From: Spirosoma aureum
Lineage (GTDB): Bacteria; Bacteroidota; Bacteroidia; Cytophagales; Spirosomataceae
Assembly: GCF_011604685.1 (NCBI RefSeq)
Contig: NZ_CP050063.1
Span: 7,791,001 to 7,855,000, forward strand
Length of the DNA stretch: 64,000 bases
Direction: 5' to 3'
Shown: positions 49,970 through 58,772 of the stretch, piece after piece
How the letters are laid out: each line of letters opens with the position of its first letter
How positions within the stretch are numbered: position 1 is the stretch's first letter
Program-made: the position numbers and the translations under genes
The notes under the pieces: generated by a model
Told to the model about the DNA's origin: nothing
The model's input: only the letters and a program-made list of their open reading frames with translations
The model's database searches: none

Positions 49970-50418
49970 GGACTTATCCGAAAGTGCCCCTACTTTTCTA
50001 TACTAACGCCTACGTGTTTCTCCGCCTAACCATACTCCGTGCGTTTTTGTGTGGGCACTACCCACTTGCTACAACCTGCTCCTTGACTGCGTCGTTTGCT
50101 CACTATGTTCCGCAACGCTGATAGCCGCGATCACATCGGCCTATCAACTAAATCATGTACTCTTTTCGCGTCTCAGCCAACCTTTCCTAATTACGGCTGC
50201 ATATCAGTATTTATACCGTTGACTTCAGCTGACCAGCAGTGGCTACCTACGATCGTTTTTTCTCCGCCAACTATAATCTATAATAAATAAGTTTTTACAA
50301 TGTCTTTTTTGCAAACACTTGTCAATTCGGGACATTTTCTTACTATTTTGAGACAGAGTAAACTACTTAAAATCAATTATATATATACTCGCTGAGCGAT
50401 TTAAAACATTCATTTATT
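49970..50418. other. 449-base gap without a supported gene
   Basis: No coding region is convincing; a 64-residue open frame at 50096 lacks a credible context. The gap holds a copy of the IS21-end-like sequence at 50322-50341 and an AT-rich promoter region before ATG 50419. Confidence 0.45.
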
Positions 50419-51345
50419 ATGTCAATCATTACAGCGAAGACACTATTTCACTTCACACAAAAGGATGCTCTTATAAACATCTTAGGTACCGGCTTTAGAC
50501 CAACTTATTGTACAGAATTTGGGCTTGAAAATATGGAGGACGCATTAAAGGAAATGATGATCCCTATGGTTTGCTTTTGTGATTTACCGCTATCAAAGCT
50601 GGACAAACATATAAATGGTTATTCATGGGAGTATAATGGCACTACACATCAATCAAAGCAGTATGGATCTTATGGATTAGGCATGAGTAAAGAATGGGGT
50701 ATCCGGCGGCGTTTAAATCCCGTAACGTATGTAAATCCTGGCTCTTTCTTACTAGAATTTGCAGGTAACTCTGCCAATGAGCTCAACAGATTATACAATG
50801 AATATGAAGATCGTTGGGAAAAAGATCCAACGGACGAGCATATAAAAAACTATTATAATTACCCTTTAGCTAGAGGAATTTCTATGGGAGTGCCCCCCAT
50901 GCCTCATAATTATCAAACTTTTTTCAAATTACAAGTCGCTCTCTTAAATTCATTAGCGACCTTAGGTTATATGAAGCCATACCAAAACGCCACAACTGGA
51001 CAGGTTTACTATGATGAAAGAGAATGGCGGGTAACTGTACCACATACCCGCCGTTATATGGGTGGGGTCCCTTCTTTAGTAAAAATGGGTGATCAGTTTG
51101 TCCCTCTTATAGGTCATAAAGAAGGGAAAGTCTATGATATCGATGAATTCAAAAAAAATATAGCTGATTATTATATGTTTGAATTTAATGCTGATGATAT
51201 TAAATACATCATTGTTAAAGATGATTCGGATATTGAGGATGTCATTAAGCGTTTACATGAATTACCCAATAAATATTCATCCGAAGCAATTCATCTTCTA
51301 ACCACCCGCATACTTACCTGCAAGCAGCTTCGAGAAGATTTTTAA
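50419..51345 (+). CDS. AbiGi-like protein, 308 aa
   Basis: The N-terminus TLFHFTQKDALINILGTGFRP (about residues 8-28; HFT at 11-13) and the later DEREWRVTVPH (about 200-210) are the pattern of the AbiGi abortive-infection family (annotated as an antitoxin partner in Lactococcus). The H-F-T / E-W-R layout parallels the DUF2971-like protein of the preceding gene, suggesting a shared fold. A typical AbiGii partner is not seen nearby; the two proteins may have replaced it. AT-rich. Confidence 0.6.
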   Translation: MSIITAKTLFHFTQKDALINILGTGFRPTYCTEFGLENMEDALKEMMIPMVCFCDLPLSKLDKHINGYSWEYNGTTHQSKQYGSYGLGMSKEWGIRRRLNPVTYVNPGSFLLEFAGNSANELNRLYNEYEDRWEKDPTDEHIKNYYNYPLARGISMGVPPMPHNYQTFFKLQVALLNSLATLGYMKPYQNATTGQVYYDEREWRVTVPHTRRYMGGVPSLVKMGDQFVPLIGHKEGKVYDIDEFKKNIADYYMFEFNADDIKYIIVKDDSDIEDVIKRLHELPNKYSSEAIHLLTTRILTCKQLREDF

Positions 51346-51625
51346 CTCCACATTACTGGTAAAACCATTGGGATCATGCTGTCAAATTACTTCACCTAGC
51401 CATTCTCAATAATGAGTTAAGTGCTCCCGTCAACTGCTCATCAATGGGATAACGTATCATGGGTATTTCTATCCAGCCAGACCCGAAACAATGAGTTCTA
51501 TGTACTACCGCATATGGGATGATCAATTCTATAAATAAATTGATTGAATACTTTATTTAAGCTTTTATTTAGTATAATTTGCTTAAAATATTTTAAAATT
51601 CATTTACTAATAATTACTTAAATCC
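51346..51625. other. 280-base AT-rich gap with probable promoter
   Basis: No gene. The sequence before ATG 51626 is very AT-rich with GTATAATTTG, a loose Bacteroidota -7-like element. It precedes the Gly-rich/MORN operon. Confidence 0.4.
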
Positions 51626-52303
51626 ATGAAAAGATCTAGATTGATAATGCTATTTATCCTAATTTCTGGTTTCCTTCAAATAACTTGTTTCGGTCAGCCA
51701 ATAGGTAGGATAGTTTTTGAGGGAAAAAGTGGTGGAAATGGCGGTGGTGGAAATGGCGGCGGCGGAAATGGCGGCGGAGGAAAAAGTGAGACGGGTTCGC
51801 AAAACAGAACTGGTACTAATGGCAAAGATGATAATCGCGGTGGCGGAAATGGCGGCGGCGGAAATGGCGGCGGCGGAAATGGCGGCGGCGGAAATGGAAA
51901 TGAAAGTAAATCAGCAAGTGTGGCTCGCGATAAGGAAATTATGGAGAAATTCCTTTATGAAAATTTTGAAAAAAATGTGATGATTGGACTAACCTTACTA
52001 GGAGCTGGAATCCAATCCGGAGGTGTGATGATATCTCCGTACGCAAGAGCAGGAAGTTTGGCACTGATTCAAACTGGCGGGGCAATGTTAACCGGGATAC
52101 AAGTAGCTGAAGCTGTTTACGATGCTAATCAAGGTAAGTGGGGAACAGCAGTCTGCGCTACTGTAGGTATCGGTGTTATGTTAATCCCAGAAGTAGGACC
52201 CTTTCTCGGGCCGGTCGCAGGAAGTTATTGCAACATAAATCTTCTTTTTTATCGCTACTATGCTGATGAAAAGTTAAGACAACAACCCAAAAAAAATAAT
52301 TAG
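51626..52303 (+). CDS. secreted Gly-rich protein with hydrophobic C-terminus, 225 aa
   Basis: An export signal (LIMLFILISGFLQITCFGQ) is followed by a low-complexity GNGGGG array (about residues 36-90) and a C-terminal part with several hydrophobic stretches (MIGLTLLGAGIQSGGVMI; VGIGVMLIPEVGPFLGPVAG). The C-terminal half looks like a membrane-active or bacteriocin-like domain. The next gene starts 2 bases behind the stop, so this is a two-gene operon with a MORN-repeat protein. A secreted effector plus an anchoring/immunity partner is one reading. No homologous family is recognised. Confidence 0.6.
   Translation: MKRSRLIMLFILISGFLQITCFGQPIGRIVFEGKSGGNGGGGNGGGGNGGGGKSETGSQNRTGTNGKDDNRGGGNGGGGNGGGGNGGGGNGNESKSASVARDKEIMEKFLYENFEKNVMIGLTLLGAGIQSGGVMISPYARAGSLALIQTGGAMLTGIQVAEAVYDANQGKWGTAVCATVGIGVMLIPEVGPFLGPVAGSYCNINLLFYRYYADEKLRQQPKKNN
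51730..51897. repeat. GGCGGN-type tandem repeat coding for GNGGGG
   Basis: AATGGCGGCGGCGGA-type 15-base units repeat in two blocks (51730-51785 and 51836-51897), interrupted by about 50 bases, and code for the Gly/Asn array. The near-identity of the units suggests recent amplification. Confidence 0.85.
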
Positions 52304-52305
52304 GA

Positions 52306-52944
52306 ATGAACAACAAATTCACCTTATTCTTAAGCTCATTGTGCTTATTGACATTGCATGTCAGTGCCCAAACTTGTGTTGATGGAGACTGTAAAAATGG
52401 ATTCGGTAAAATTACCGAGCCGGGCTATACTTATGATGGTATGTTTTATAATGGACAAAAACATGGTCATGGGACATTAATTTATCCCGATGGTTCAACT
52501 GTTACCGGCTCCTTTTTAAATAATACACTTACAGGTAGGGTAACTTATTTTAAAACACACTCAAATAACGATAGACTTGCTGGCAACTATGAGTTTATTT
52601 ACGAAGGGGATATGATTAACGGGCGTATGGAAGGCTGGGGAAAAATAGTTTTTCCTAAAAAACAGACTCGTTATGAAGGCTTCTTTTTAAACAATTTATT
52701 CAGTGGCTATGGTACATATTATTATCCCGATGGTTCAATTTATACAGGAACATTTTTTAATGGATTTCGACAAGGTAACGGAATAATCAAAAATGCTGAT
52801 GGATCTGTATATTTAGGTAGTTGGGTTAGGGATGTGAAAGAGGGAAGAGGAACTCAAATAGATCCTAAGTCAGAAAGCCAAACCCATGGAATTTGGGCAA
52901 AAAATGTACTTATAAAGACAACTGCAAAAGCTCCTAAAAATTAA
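52306..52944 (+). CDS. exported MORN-repeat protein, 212 aa
   Basis: Starts 2 bases behind the Gly-rich gene. The signal FTLFLSSLCLLTLHVSAQ is followed by a Cys pair (CVDGDCKNGFG) and about six MORN-type repeats (GxxYxGxxxxGxxxGxG, for example YDGMFYNGQKHGHGTLIYP; YEGFFLNNLFSGYGTYYYP). MORN repeats form membrane-binding or scaffold sheets. The pairing with a secreted hydrophobic protein suggests a partner or immunity role at the envelope. It is the last cargo gene before the integrase. Confidence 0.75.
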   Translation: MNNKFTLFLSSLCLLTLHVSAQTCVDGDCKNGFGKITEPGYTYDGMFYNGQKHGHGTLIYPDGSTVTGSFLNNTLTGRVTYFKTHSNNDRLAGNYEFIYEGDMINGRMEGWGKIVFPKKQTRYEGFFLNNLFSGYGTYYYPDGSIYTGTFFNGFRQGNGIIKNADGSVYLGSWVRDVKEGRGTQIDPKSESQTHGIWAKNVLIKTTAKAPKN

Positions 52945-52972
52945 TGCCTTCTTACTTAACTAATTAATCTAA

Positions 52973-54169
52973 CTAACTCCAGATTGCCGGAAAATCCGTC
53001 GGATCCATACCTTCAAACAGCATACCGTGTTTCCGCAGATACGTATATGTCTGATCCGGTGTGGAGTGCCGGCAATGGCGTTGCACTCGTAAGATGTCCT
53101 TCGTTGTTTTATATAGTGTCACCGCGCCAGTGGGCTTCCAGGAATACAGATCGTAATCGTGGCCATAAAGCTCCAGCTTTTCCAGGATCTTGCGGTGAGC
53201 CTTATAAAAGTAGTTTACTCCTACGGCTTGCAGACCTGGCTTACGATCGATTGTGAACACGTAATAGTGGCCTGGATACGATCGGAGTCTATAGTGCTGA
53301 ATAACCTGCTCGAGCGCCGTGGGAATATCCAGAAACCCAATCTTTCGATTTTTGGACCGCTCAGAGACAACCTTCACCTGGGTTTCCAGTATATCGCGCA
53401 CCTGAAGCAGTCGCAGCTCCTTACCAGGTCTGAGAAACAGAAAGTAAATAAACTGGCAAAACAGCCAGAGCTGCTCATTACCAGTGGCCAGGATTTCATC
53501 CCGGATGGCACGGCTCTGCTCTGCTGTAAAGGGCCGGTGATCATCGGATTCATCGACCTTGAGATTCTTGAGACGCTGAAACGGATTGACTTCGATATCC
53601 TCCCGATCAATAAAGAAAGTGGCAAAGGACTTAAAAAAGCCGAGCATGTTGTTGCGGTGGCGACTGCCGACATCTACCTGGTCAAAGAACTCATGCGCCA
53701 GGCGCGAGGTGATTTTCTTCAGTAAGATATCGCCCATCTTTTTCTCGTCGAGAAACGCCTGAAAATGGCGGATGTAGAGATCGTACAGATCCATTGTCGT
53801 ATCGATCCGCAGCTCCTTATTTTTGACTTTTTTGTAAAACTCGGTCGCCTGGCTAAAAGTCAGCTGGGCTGGGGCACCTGGTTTAGCTGGCGCTGGCTCG
53901 GGTTCAGGCAAGGGCTCAGGTGCCCGGGCTGAATTGAGGTGAAATCCTTTTTTAAGGAGCTGGTTAATTTCTTTGATGTAATTGCTGGCTACTTTTTTGC
54001 GCTCTTCGATGGAATCACCCTCGACCCGGATACGCTTACGAACCAGCTTTTGGGAGCTGACATCCCAGGCATAATAGACGACGACCCATTGTTTGGTCAG
54101 ATCGCCACCGGCATCCGATAACCGGGCATCTTTGTAGGGATACTTGCCACCCTTTGTATTCTCTTCCAT
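52973..54169 (-). CDS. tyrosine recombinase/integrase
   Basis: 398 residues from ATG 54169 (- strand); the frame upstream crosses a terminator and is not used. The N-terminal arm-binding domain, a Pro-rich linker (about residues 82-100), a SAM-like core-binding domain (about 105-200) and the catalytic domain with the first Arg in LRPGKELRLL (about 247), RHCRHS (His about 368) and Tyr 377 (in QTYTYLRKHG) are seen. The H-x-x-R box, usually S-W-[RK]-H-T-G, reads SWKPTG here, so the His is Pro and the Arg Lys. It is next to tRNA-Pro, so it probably recombines an att site at the tRNA 3' end. Confidence 0.88.
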   Translation of the reverse strand: MEENTKGGKYPYKDARLSDAGGDLTKQWVVVYYAWDVSSQKLVRKRIRVEGDSIEERKKVASNYIKEINQLLKKGFHLNSARAPEPLPEPEPAPAKPGAPAQLTFSQATEFYKKVKNKELRIDTTMDLYDLYIRHFQAFLDEKKMGDILLKKITSRLAHEFFDQVDVGSRHRNNMLGFFKSFATFFIDREDIEVNPFQRLKNLKVDESDDHRPFTAEQSRAIRDEILATGNEQLWLFCQFIYFLFLRPGKELRLLQVRDILETQVKVVSERSKNRKIGFLDIPTALEQVIQHYRLRSYPGHYYVFTIDRKPGLQAVGVNYFYKAHRKILEKLELYGHDYDLYSWKPTGAVTLYKTTKDILRVQRHCRHSTPDQTYTYLRKHGMLFEGMDPTDFPAIWS

Positions 54170-54248
54170 CCCCTGCTGGCGCAGAATTAGTAAGGTATTT
54201 ACTGCCACAGAACTGCCACAAAATGACCGCCGAGCGGTCCGAACATAA

Positions 54249-54283
54249 AAAAACCGCCAAATCACAGAGATTTGGCGGTTTTT
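54249..54283. terminator. bidirectional terminator between tRNA-Pro and integrase
   Basis: A 15-bp perfect stem (AAAAACCGCCAAATC and its complement, loop ACAGA). It terminates the tRNA-Pro transcript, which reads leftwards on the - strand, and it may also be near the att core of the integrated element. Confidence 0.85.
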
Positions 54284-54289
54284 ATGTAG

Positions 54290-54363
54290 TCGGGGTGGCA
54301 GGATTCGAACCTACGACCTCCTGCTCCCAAAGCAGGCGCGATACCGGGCTACGCTACACCCCG
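54290..54363 (-). tRNA. tRNA-Pro (anticodon UGG)
   Basis: On the - strand CGGGGTG (5') pairs with CACCCCG, discriminator A at 54290. The anticodon arm CCTGC-TTTGGGA-GCAGG contains TGG. The T-loop is GGTTCGAATCC. Its 3' end faces the integrase, which is the usual arrangement of an att site at a tRNA 3' end; the gene is intact. Confidence 0.95.
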
Positions 54364-54421
54364 AAAATGAGCTTTTTGTTGCCGAATCATCACAGGAATC
54401 GTTCAACTAAAGTTGCTCCTG

Positions 54422-54508
54422 CGGAGAGAGAGGGATTCGAACCCTCGGTACCGTTACCAGTACGACAGTTTAGCAAACTGTTCCTTTCGGCCACTCAGGC
54501 ATCTCTCC
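54422..54508 (-). tRNA. tRNA-Ser (anticodon GCU)
   Basis: On the - strand GGAGAGA pairs with TCTCTCC, discriminator G at 54422, 87 nt. The anticodon is in GTTTGCTAAAC (GCT). The long variable arm (with a GTACTGGTAACGGTAC stem) is as expected. It is the host-type copy of the tRNA also seen at 41903. Confidence 0.92.
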
Positions 54509-54677
54509 GTAGCCCTTTCATCCATTTCCTGGACGATTGGGACACAAAGATAGAGGTATTCATCGTTTTCAGCAAGAGGTAACGAAGAAAATCTTTTAAG
54601 AATTATTATTTTCGCCCCACCCTTACATTGACATAAGGAAACAAACTCAGTCATTTTCAGGCTGGTTATGGCTTTTC

Positions 54678-55637
54678 ATGAATTGGCTTTATTCATTTTC
54701 AAGTACCGATTTTTTTTTAATTGGGTTATTCATCGCCCTGTATAGCCTGTATATTTTACGTACGTTTCGGCTGGCAAGGCAGTTGAATACTTCAGCTTGG
54801 GGAGTTATTCCAAAGTTTTTTCTCCGTAGCAGTTATTTAATTCTATTGCTCATTGCTTTACTCGGCCCCTCATTTGGTGAGGCCGAACGAAATATGATAA
54901 TAACCGGACGAGATGTGTACTTGCTGGTTGATATATCTCGCTCAATGGATGCAACAGATGCAGTTCCTTCCCGGCTCGAGCGCGTCAAATATGACATCCA
55001 GCAGCTCTGCGACACCTTGTCTACAGATCGTTTTGGGCTGATTCTGACATCGAGTGAATCCTTTGTCTTATCACCCTTAACAGCTGATCACGACGCCCTA
55101 AAACGTTTTGTGCGTGATATTCGCACAGGCAAGGCAGCTACGGGCGGTACTGATCTTTGCGCAGCGATCGAATTAGCCCGCCAAAAGTTTATCACCGATT
55201 CGTCGACCCGTCTGAACGCCAAAGCATTGGTACTGTTCAGTGATGGAGAAAATTTCGGCTCCTGCAATCGTACGGAACTTGCAAGCCTGAAAACAGCTGG
55301 TTTACCGCTTATTACGGTTGGCGTTGGCACAGAAACTGGCTCGTCTATTCGTGAAGGTCGTGATTTTGTTCGCGACGATGCCCGGCAAATCGTCCGAAGT
55401 CGATTAAATCGAAGTTTTCTTCAGGAACTGGCTCGCGATGGCGGTGGGCAATACATTGAAGCCAATACTGGTCAATATATCCGTGAATTGGCGGGGGTTC
55501 TGATGACGCAGCAAGGCTTTAGAATAGACCAGAACCGTGTGATTGTTTCCACCAATAAATACGTTTATTTTTTACTGGCTGCACTTTTATTACTGGCCTT
55601 TGACCTTATTGTAACAGTAAGGACATTCAGATTATGA
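54678..55637 (+). CDS. VWA-domain membrane protein, BatB-like
   Basis: An N-terminal TM segment (about residues 10-30, with FLIGLFIALYSLYI) and a second (about 50-65) precede a von Willebrand factor A domain with the MIDAS motif DISRSMD (about residues 90-96), T-x-D-positions (TGGTDLC, about 160) and DGENFGS (about 190). A C-terminal TM (VYFLLAALLLLAFDLIV) anchors it. Bat proteins form a membrane complex with a TPR protein, encoded next. Involvement in envelope stress or oxygen tolerance is known for the Bat operon in Bacteroidota. Confidence 0.8.
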   Translation: MNWLYSFSSTDFFLIGLFIALYSLYILRTFRLARQLNTSAWGVIPKFFLRSSYLILLLIALLGPSFGEAERNMIITGRDVYLLVDISRSMDATDAVPSRLERVKYDIQQLCDTLSTDRFGLILTSSESFVLSPLTADHDALKRFVRDIRTGKAATGGTDLCAAIELARQKFITDSSTRLNAKALVLFSDGENFGSCNRTELASLKTAGLPLITVGVGTETGSSIREGRDFVRDDARQIVRSRLNRSFLQELARDGGGQYIEANTGQYIRELAGVLMTQQGFRIDQNRVIVSTNKYVYFLLAALLLLAFDLIVTVRTFRL

Positions 55638-55690
55638 GTGCATCTCAAAGTTTCGCCTTATTTTTGGCGACCGATACGTGTTATTGACGT

Positions 55691-56386
55691 ATGATTTATT
55701 TATTCATTGCGGCCTGGCTCTGGTGGGACACGCCCCATTCATTAAATCAGATTTCACGAAATAATGAGGCCAGGCAGGAAGCCGAAGCAGCCTATAAAGC
55801 GGGCGATTATACGCGGGCAATGCATCTGTATGCCAGTCTGAGCCGCATCACAACAACGATCGATCCGGGAGTGCGATTGAATCTTGGCCATACCTATTTT
55901 CATCTTAAACGGTATGGAAAAGCTCGTTCTCAGTACGAAGCATTGCTTCATTCCGACCGATCTGATTTACGAACGGTAGCCGCAACACAACTGGGTGTGA
56001 TGGCGTGTCTTCAAAAAGACAGTGCCATAGCGCTCACATTTTTTGAACGGGCTTTGCTCGAAGATCCGGATAACGAACCAGCCAGGTATGACTTTGAGTT
56101 AATAAAGAAACGGTTTTCGGGTAAAACTACCGAACCAGATTCACGCCAGAAATCGCCCGGTAACAGGAAAGATCAACCGAATAAACCCCGCCCTTCAGGT
56201 GGGCAACAGGTTGAGCGATCAGCCCGGCAGGATGAGTTACTACATCGCTTTCAACGGCTCGACCTTAGTGAAGCACAGGCACTCCAACTGCTCGATGCGA
56301 TGCAGGAAGATGATCTGCCTTATGCGCTGACTCGATCGGCCCGGCATTCAACGATGAAAACGAAAGAGAACGGAAGTCGTTGGTAA
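55691..56386 (+). CDS. TPR protein, BatC-like
   Basis: An N-terminal TM or signal (IYLFIAAWLWW) is followed by TPR-type helices (about residues 30-130): YKAGDYTRAMHLYASL, LNLGHTYFHLKRYGKARSQYEALL, and LGVMACLQKDSAIALTFFERAL. The last third is charged and disordered (about 140-231). It lies 53 bases behind the VWA gene, as in Bat operons, and probably scaffolds the complex. Confidence 0.75.
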   Translation: MIYLFIAAWLWWDTPHSLNQISRNNEARQEAEAAYKAGDYTRAMHLYASLSRITTTIDPGVRLNLGHTYFHLKRYGKARSQYEALLHSDRSDLRTVAATQLGVMACLQKDSAIALTFFERALLEDPDNEPARYDFELIKKRFSGKTTEPDSRQKSPGNRKDQPNKPRPSGGQQVERSARQDELLHRFQRLDLSEAQALQLLDAMQEDDLPYALTRSARHSTMKTKENGSRW

Positions 56387-56451
56387 TGTACCGGCTTGTC
56401 AGATAATCATCAGGACTATCCACCGTTAACATCGATTAACAACACGTAACT

Positions 56452-57627
56452 ATGAATGAAGTCGTCATTATTTCGGCAGTACGAACACCAATTGGCTCGT
56501 TCGGAGGTGTGTTGGCAACCTTATCTGCGATAGATTTGGGGGCGGCAGCTATCCGGGGTGCCTTGACGCGCGCTGGTGTTTCAGCCAATCAGGTACAGGA
56601 AGTTTATATGGGTAATGTGGTTTCGGCTAACGTCGGTCAGGCTCCCGCTAAACAGGCGGCCATGAAAGCAGGATTACCAGCCAATATTCCATGTACAACC
56701 ATAAATAAAGTATGTGCGTCAGGGACGAAAGCGATTATGCTGGCCGCACAGACTATACAGCTGGGGCAAGCCGATATAGTCATTGCCGGTGGTATGGAAA
56801 GTATGTCCAATGCACCTTATTATGTACCTAAGGCTCGTTTTGGCTATAAATACGGTAACGCTGAACTGGTAGACGGTCTTGCCCGCGATGGGTTGGTCGA
56901 TGCCTATGATCAGTGTGCTATGGGTGTATTTGCCGATCAGACCGCCGAAAAATATGCCATCAATCGTGAAGCTCAGGATGCCTTCACGGTGCAGTCATAC
57001 CGCAGGTCAGAAACCAGTACCGAGAGTGGCCGGTTTGGCCCCGAGATTGTTCCAATAGAGGTAGTAGGCCGTAAAAGTACTGTAACCGTCCAGAACGATG
57101 AGGAATATACAAATGTCAACTACGACAAAATTCCAACGCTGAAACCTGCATTTGGGCCAAATGGTACGGTAACAGCGGCCAGTTCGTCGCCGATCAGCGA
57201 TGGTGCTTCGGCTTTAGTGATCATGAGCCGCCGGAAAGCCGATGAATTGGGGTTAAAACCACTAGCCCGAATTCTGGCTTATGCCGATGCGGAGCAAGAG
57301 CCGCAGTGGTTCACAACGGCTCCTACCAAAGCGGTACCGCTGGCCCTTGAACGGGCTGACCTAAAAATTGATGACATTGATTATTTTGAAGTCAACGAAG
57401 CATTTGCTGTGGTTCCATTGGCATTTAGTGAGATTCTGCACGTACCGCAGGAGAAATTGAACGTCTTTGGTGGCGCCGTATCCATCGGTCATCCGCTGGG
57501 TGCATCGGGGGCACGAATTGTAACAACGTTAACAAATGTACTTCAGCAAAACAATGGTCGATACGGAGTCGCTGGAATCTGTAACGGCGGTGGCGGTGCT
57601 TCAGCCATTGTGCTGGAAAAATTATAA
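56452..57627 (+). CDS. acetyl-CoA C-acetyltransferase (thiolase)
   Basis: 391 residues. The N-terminal active-site Cys is in NKVCASGTKA (about residue 88), the GHP motif (IGHPLGASGAR, about 352) supplies the base His, and the C-terminal Cys is in GICNGGGGASA (about 380). This is the usual length and motif set for the biosynthetic/degradative type II thiolases, which condense or cleave two acetyl-CoA. No clear operon partner: neighbours are on the same strand but separated by 65-70 bases. Confidence 0.95.
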   Translation: MNEVVIISAVRTPIGSFGGVLATLSAIDLGAAAIRGALTRAGVSANQVQEVYMGNVVSANVGQAPAKQAAMKAGLPANIPCTTINKVCASGTKAIMLAAQTIQLGQADIVIAGGMESMSNAPYYVPKARFGYKYGNAELVDGLARDGLVDAYDQCAMGVFADQTAEKYAINREAQDAFTVQSYRRSETSTESGRFGPEIVPIEVVGRKSTVTVQNDEEYTNVNYDKIPTLKPAFGPNGTVTAASSSPISDGASALVIMSRRKADELGLKPLARILAYADAEQEPQWFTTAPTKAVPLALERADLKIDDIDYFEVNEAFAVVPLAFSEILHVPQEKLNVFGGAVSIGHPLGASGARIVTTLTNVLQQNNGRYGVAGICNGGGGASAIVLEKL

Positions 57628-57696
57628 TGGTTTTTGGCTCATCGTTTATCCTTCTTGAGCGCTAAAAAACGAACCAAAAACTATAAACTAAGATAA

Positions 57697-58638
57697 ATGA
57701 ACGCTATTCAGGAAACTAACTTTCAGTTCCCCGGCCAAACGGGGTTTTATCGCGGCAAAGTGCGGGATGTTTATTCATTCCCCGACAAACTAATCATGAT
57801 TGCCTCCGACCGGATTTCGGCATTTGACGTCGTGTTACCCCGGCCAATTCCCTACAAAGGACAGGTACTTAATCAGACAGCGGCTTACTTTCTGCGGGCA
57901 ACCGCCGATATCGTACCGAACTGGCTCCTCGATACGCCCGATCCAAACGTGAGTGTTGGGCTGAAATGCGAACCCTACGCGGTCGAAATGGTTGTACGCG
58001 GTTATCTGGCAGGGCATGCCTGGCGGCAGTACCGCGATGGGCATCGGACACTTTGTGGCGTTGCCTTACCAGATGGACTTCGGGAGAACGATCGCCTTCC
58101 ACAACCAATCATTACGCCTTCGACCAAGGCTCACGAAGGTCACGATGAAGACATCAGCCGGGAGGAAATTCTTAGCCAGGGTATTGTCAGGGACGAAGAG
58201 TATATGCAGTTGGAAAACTATGCGCTGGCCCTTTTTAGCCGGGGTACGGCAATGGCGGCTGAACGTGGCCTGATCCTGGTGGATACTAAATACGAATTTG
58301 GTTCGATTGACGGAAAAGTTTACCTCATCGACGAGGTGCATACACCCGATTCATCCCGCTATTTTTACGCCGATACATACGATACAAATCTTCAGGCCAA
58401 TCAGCCCCAGAAGCAACTCTCTAAAGAATTTGTTCGGGAATGGCTTATTGCCAACGGATTTCAGGGCAAAACCGGGCAAGTAGTGCCAGCAATGTCTGAT
58501 GAGTGGGTCCAGCAAATATCGGCTCGCTACATCGAATTGTTCGAAACCGTAACCGGGCAATCTTTCCGGCCCGCCGATCCAGCCACTGATCCACTGCTGC
58601 GAATTGAAGCTAACGTCGGTAAATCACTGGCCGTTTGA
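57697..58638 (+). CDS. purC: phosphoribosylaminoimidazole-succinocarboxamide synthase
   Basis: 313 residues. GKVRDVYSF (about 20), [13 protein letters not shown] (about 38-50), the ATP/substrate motif [12 protein letters not shown] (about 143-153) and the C-terminal [10 protein letters not shown] (about 208-218) are the SAICAR synthetase landmarks. The enzyme joins aspartate to CAIR in purine synthesis. The size fits the long bacterial form. No other pur gene lies in the window. Confidence 0.93.
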   Translation: MNAIQETNFQFPGQTGFYRGKVRDVYSFPDKLIMIASDRISAFDVVLPRPIPYKGQVLNQTAAYFLRATADIVPNWLLDTPDPNVSVGLKCEPYAVEMVVRGYLAGHAWRQYRDGHRTLCGVALPDGLRENDRLPQPIITPSTKAHEGHDEDISREEILSQGIVRDEEYMQLENYALALFSRGTAMAAERGLILVDTKYEFGSIDGKVYLIDEVHTPDSSRYFYADTYDTNLQANQPQKQLSKEFVREWLIANGFQGKTGQVVPAMSDEWVQQISARYIELFETVTGQSFRPADPATDPLLRIEANVGKSLAV

Positions 58639-58772
58639 GCGATCAACTTAGCTTAGTTCGTGTCCTTTCAGAGGACCATTTCGCGTTATTGTATCTATTT
58701 TTTGTGGAATGTCGTCTAATTTGTTTAAAATCTTCTCAATAGAAATCCAAGAACCTGAAACCAGTAATCTTC

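Noticed and set aside
50096..50290. 64-residue open frame on the + strand
   Set aside because: No context, no ribosome site, and an unlikely protein sequence; listed as a gap.
51730..51897. CRISPR array
   Set aside because: The repeated units are in-frame 15-base codon repeats with no spacers; no other array-like pattern occurs in the window.
53159..53725. 188-residue open frame on the + strand opposite the integrase
   Set aside because: A shadow of the integrase gene, which has recognisable catalytic motifs.
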